A program made the position numbers and the translations under genes. Shown here in pieces: positions 14,885 to 16,139 of a stretch of 16,139 nucleotides of DNA. Source of the stretch: an uncultured Clostridiaceae bacterium. Its GTDB lineage: Bacteria; Bacillota; Clostridia; TANB77; CAG-508. The notes under the pieces were generated by a model. That model was not told the DNA's origin, did no database searches, and worked only from the letters and a program-made list of their open reading frames with translations. Positions within the stretch are counted from its first letter, which is position 1. Every line of letters begins with the position of its first letter. The stretch lies in NCBI GenBank assembly GCA_958417695.1, contig CATZDQ010000011.1, positions 1-16,139 of the forward strand, in the 5' to 3' direction.

Positions 14885-14906
14885 AAAGCTATCGAAAGAT
14901 AGCTTT
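14885..14906 (+). repeat. Hairpin with GAAA tetraloop between remA and rpoZ
   Basis: A perfect 9-bp stem (14885-14893 with 14898-14906) capped by GAAA. No T tract follows, so it is probably not a full terminator. It could stabilise or process the message. Confidence 0.65.
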
Positions 14907-14947
14907 CTATGACCATAGAAGATAAAAAAGAAAGAGGGTAGAGAATT

Positions 14948-15139
14948 ATGATGGTAAAACCAACCACCGCAGAATTAATGAAAAAAACAGATAGCAAATT
15001 TAGACTAGTGATTGCTACTGCTAAAAGAGCAAGACAAATTGCAGAAGGAAGTGAAGTGTTAACCCAGGTAGATGAAGAATCTCCAGTTACATTAGCCGCA
15101 AATGAAATTGGTGAAGGTAAGGTGAAAATTGAATGTTAG
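14948..15139 (+). CDS. rpoZ: RNA polymerase omega subunit
   Basis: A 63-aa omega-like protein. It begins MMVKPTTAELMKKTDSKFRL and continues VIATAKRARQIAEG, the conserved omega core (KF.LV..aa.RAR.i.eG) that holds the beta-prime subunit. SPVTLAANEIGEGKV is the equivalent of the P.t.A..Ei..GKv segment. Omega assists RNA polymerase assembly. GAGGGTA lies 7 bases before the ATG; a second ATG at 14951 would also serve. Its stop codon overlaps the gmk start by 7 bases, so translation is probably coupled. In the usual order gmk comes before rpoZ; here it is reversed. Confidence 0.92.
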   Translation: MMVKPTTAELMKKTDSKFRLVIATAKRARQIAEGSEVLTQVDEESPVTLAANEIGEGKVKIEC

Positions 15140-15708
15140 TATTACTTTCAGGTGTATCGGGTGCAGGAAAAGATACGATTAAGAAAGAGTTAATTAAACG
15201 TATGCCAAATGTTATCTCTTTGCCATCTTATACAGATAGACCACCAAGAGAAGGAGACATACCAGGAGAAACTTACAATTTTGTTACGACCCAGGAATTT
15301 GAGAGAATGATTAAAGATAATGAATTATATGAGTATAATGTACACCATGAGCATTATTATGGAACTTCTCGTAAATTGATGAGCCAAAAAATTGCTAGTG
15401 GAAAAATTATTGTGAAAGATATTGACGTAAATGGTGTAGAAAATTTAATTAATTTATTAAGAGAAGATACAAAAGTAGTGACGCTATTTTTACGTGTACC
15501 AAAAGAAATTTTAATGAAAAGATTAGAAAAAAGGATTGATAAACCAAGTATTAAGGAAATACAGTTACGATTAAATCGTTTTGATTATGAAGAATCAAGA
15601 ATTGATATGTATGACTATGTGATTAAAAATAATGACTTAGAGAAAAGTGTACAAATTATTTCTACGATTATTGAGAATGAATATACCTTAAAAGAAGCAG
15701 AATTCTAA
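15133..15708 (+). CDS. gmk: Guanylate kinase (somewhat divergent)
   Basis: Gmk phosphorylates GMP to GDP with ATP. At 191 aa the length is slightly short but normal. The P-loop is GVSGAGKDT (residues 7-15), with Asp where most have Ser or Gly. The GMP-binding segment PSYTDRPPREGDIPGETYNFV keeps the Ser, both Arg and Tyr that contact GMP. The Glu of ELYEY, the Tyr of YYGT and the acidic KDIDVNG match the other GMP-site residues. VHHEHYYGT is unlike the common V.GN.YGT. The nucleotide site appears complete, so it is probably active. Its ATG is inside the end of rpoZ, and no clear ribosome-binding site is needed if translation is coupled. A terminator follows at 15715-15748. Confidence 0.9.
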   Translation: MLVLLSGVSGAGKDTIKKELIKRMPNVISLPSYTDRPPREGDIPGETYNFVTTQEFERMIKDNELYEYNVHHEHYYGTSRKLMSQKIASGKIIVKDIDVNGVENLINLLREDTKVVTLFLRVPKEILMKRLEKRIDKPSIKEIQLRLNRFDYEESRIDMYDYVIKNNDLEKSVQIISTIIENEYTLKEAEF

Positions 15709-15714
15709 AAATGG

Positions 15715-15748
15715 AAAAGGGTGGCTTAAATTGCAGGCCACCCTCTTT
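15715..15748. terminator. Terminator after gmk
   Basis: GGGTGGC (15719-15725) pairs with GCCACCC (15737-15743) around an 11-base loop. The stem is extended by A/T pairs with one bulge and ends in TTT. It also faces the minus-strand gene ending at 15767 and may serve both. Confidence 0.75.
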
Positions 15749-15766
15749 GAAGACAATATGAAGTTT

Positions 15767-15979
15767 TTAACTGTTTTTCTTAAAAAAAGAAATACTTTTT
15801 TCCTCGAAATCTAAGATGAAAAACCATTCAGAAGAAGGAATATCGAGTATTCTATAGATAGATTCCTTTTTAAAAGAAGGCATTTCTAATAATTCCTTTA
15901 ATTCCTTCTTTTGCTCTTGGGTTAATTCTGTGGGATAATTGGATATAAACCAAGTCCCTTTGTTTGTTTCTAAATACAT
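15767..15979 (-). CDS. Small protein of unknown function
   Basis: A 70-aa protein I do not recognise. On the - strand, AAAAGGAG lies 8 bases before ATG at 15979 (protein MYLETNKGTWFISNYP). A TTG-initiated longer form to 16000 would swallow the ribosome-binding site. Residues ELTQEQKKELKELLEMPSFKKESIYRILDIPSSEWFFILDF suggest a helical segment followed by a strand, with no membrane segment or signal peptide. It has a good promoter on its own strand (16028-16056) and a terminator region shared with gmk. It is soluble and acidic to neutral, function unknown. Confidence 0.78.
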   Translation of the reverse strand: MYLETNKGTWFISNYPTELTQEQKKELKELLEMPSFKKESIYRILDIPSSEWFFILDFEEKSISFFKKNS

Positions 15980-16027
15980 CTTGTCTTCTCCTTTTTGCAA
16001 AATTTTGTGTCATAAGACAACTTTCTT

Positions 16028-16056
16028 ATGATAACATAATGTGCGAAAAATGTCAA
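16028..16056 (-). promoter_or_regulatory. Promoter of the terminal minus-strand gene
   Basis: On the - strand: TTGACA (16056-16051), 17 bases, TATCAT (16033-16028). The inverted repeat TCATAAG-N8-CTTATGA (16010-16031) overlaps the -10 box and could be an operator. Confidence 0.75.
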
Positions 16057-16139
16057 ATAGAAATGGTTATTGCTGGACAAAATAATTGTAGGTTTGTCAA
16101 ACATATGTCACACTTAATTGAAAATACTAGTGTTGAAAT
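16057..16139. other. Window edge, no gene seen
   Basis: AT-rich DNA upstream of the minus-strand gene. No reading frame or clear promoter that I can support; any gene beginning here lies outside the window. Confidence 0.4.

Overview
The window is a stretch of AT-rich, low-GC Gram-positive (Clostridia-like) chromosome, nearly all on the + strand. Ribosome-binding sites are strong, promoters are sigma-A-like, and many hairpin terminators are legible. The gene set points to an uncultured gut-type Clostridia lineage: hrcA-grpE-dnaK-dnaJ-rsmE, yicC-remA-rpoZ-gmk, whiA, and a clostridial pilin-like surface protein. I cannot name a species.

Layout. (1) 1-193 is the 3' end of an nrnA-type DHH/DHHA1 phosphoesterase gene, closed by a 15-bp terminator. 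(2) 343-1772 is a self-contained cassette with its own promoter and terminator. It encodes a secreted protein with a type IV pilin-like N-terminus followed by seven 23-24-residue Cys-containing BspA-like repeats. It sits between nrnA and truB, genes that usually lie in one operon. (3) truB (start best placed at 1847) has its own promoter. (4) 2735-3377 has no protein gene. It holds a compact, multi-hairpin noncoding RNA of about 200 nt with its own promoter and a 17-bp terminator (candidate raiA-type RNA), then a promoter for the next operon. (5) prmC-whiA-hemW form a tight run. (6) A small DUF4190-like membrane protein gene has a perfect-consensus promoter overlapped by a palindrome. (7) The heat-shock operon hrcA-grpE-dnaK-dnaJ is preceded by two CIRCE-like operators, and a 15-bp hairpin separates dnaK from dnaJ. 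(8) A small minus-strand gene of unknown function follows dnaJ. (9) rsmE is broken by a one-base frameshift. (10) A charged membrane protein gene is followed by yicC, remA, rpoZ and gmk, with rpoZ and gmk in reversed order and overlapping. (11) A second small minus-strand gene of unknown function closes the window.

Most genes serve core information processing (tRNA and rRNA modification, release-factor methylation, RNA turnover, RNA polymerase, nucleotide supply) and protein folding under HrcA control. The parts that stand out are the noncoding RNA, the pilin-BspA cassette, the double CIRCE, the rsmE frameshift and the two unassigned minus-strand genes.
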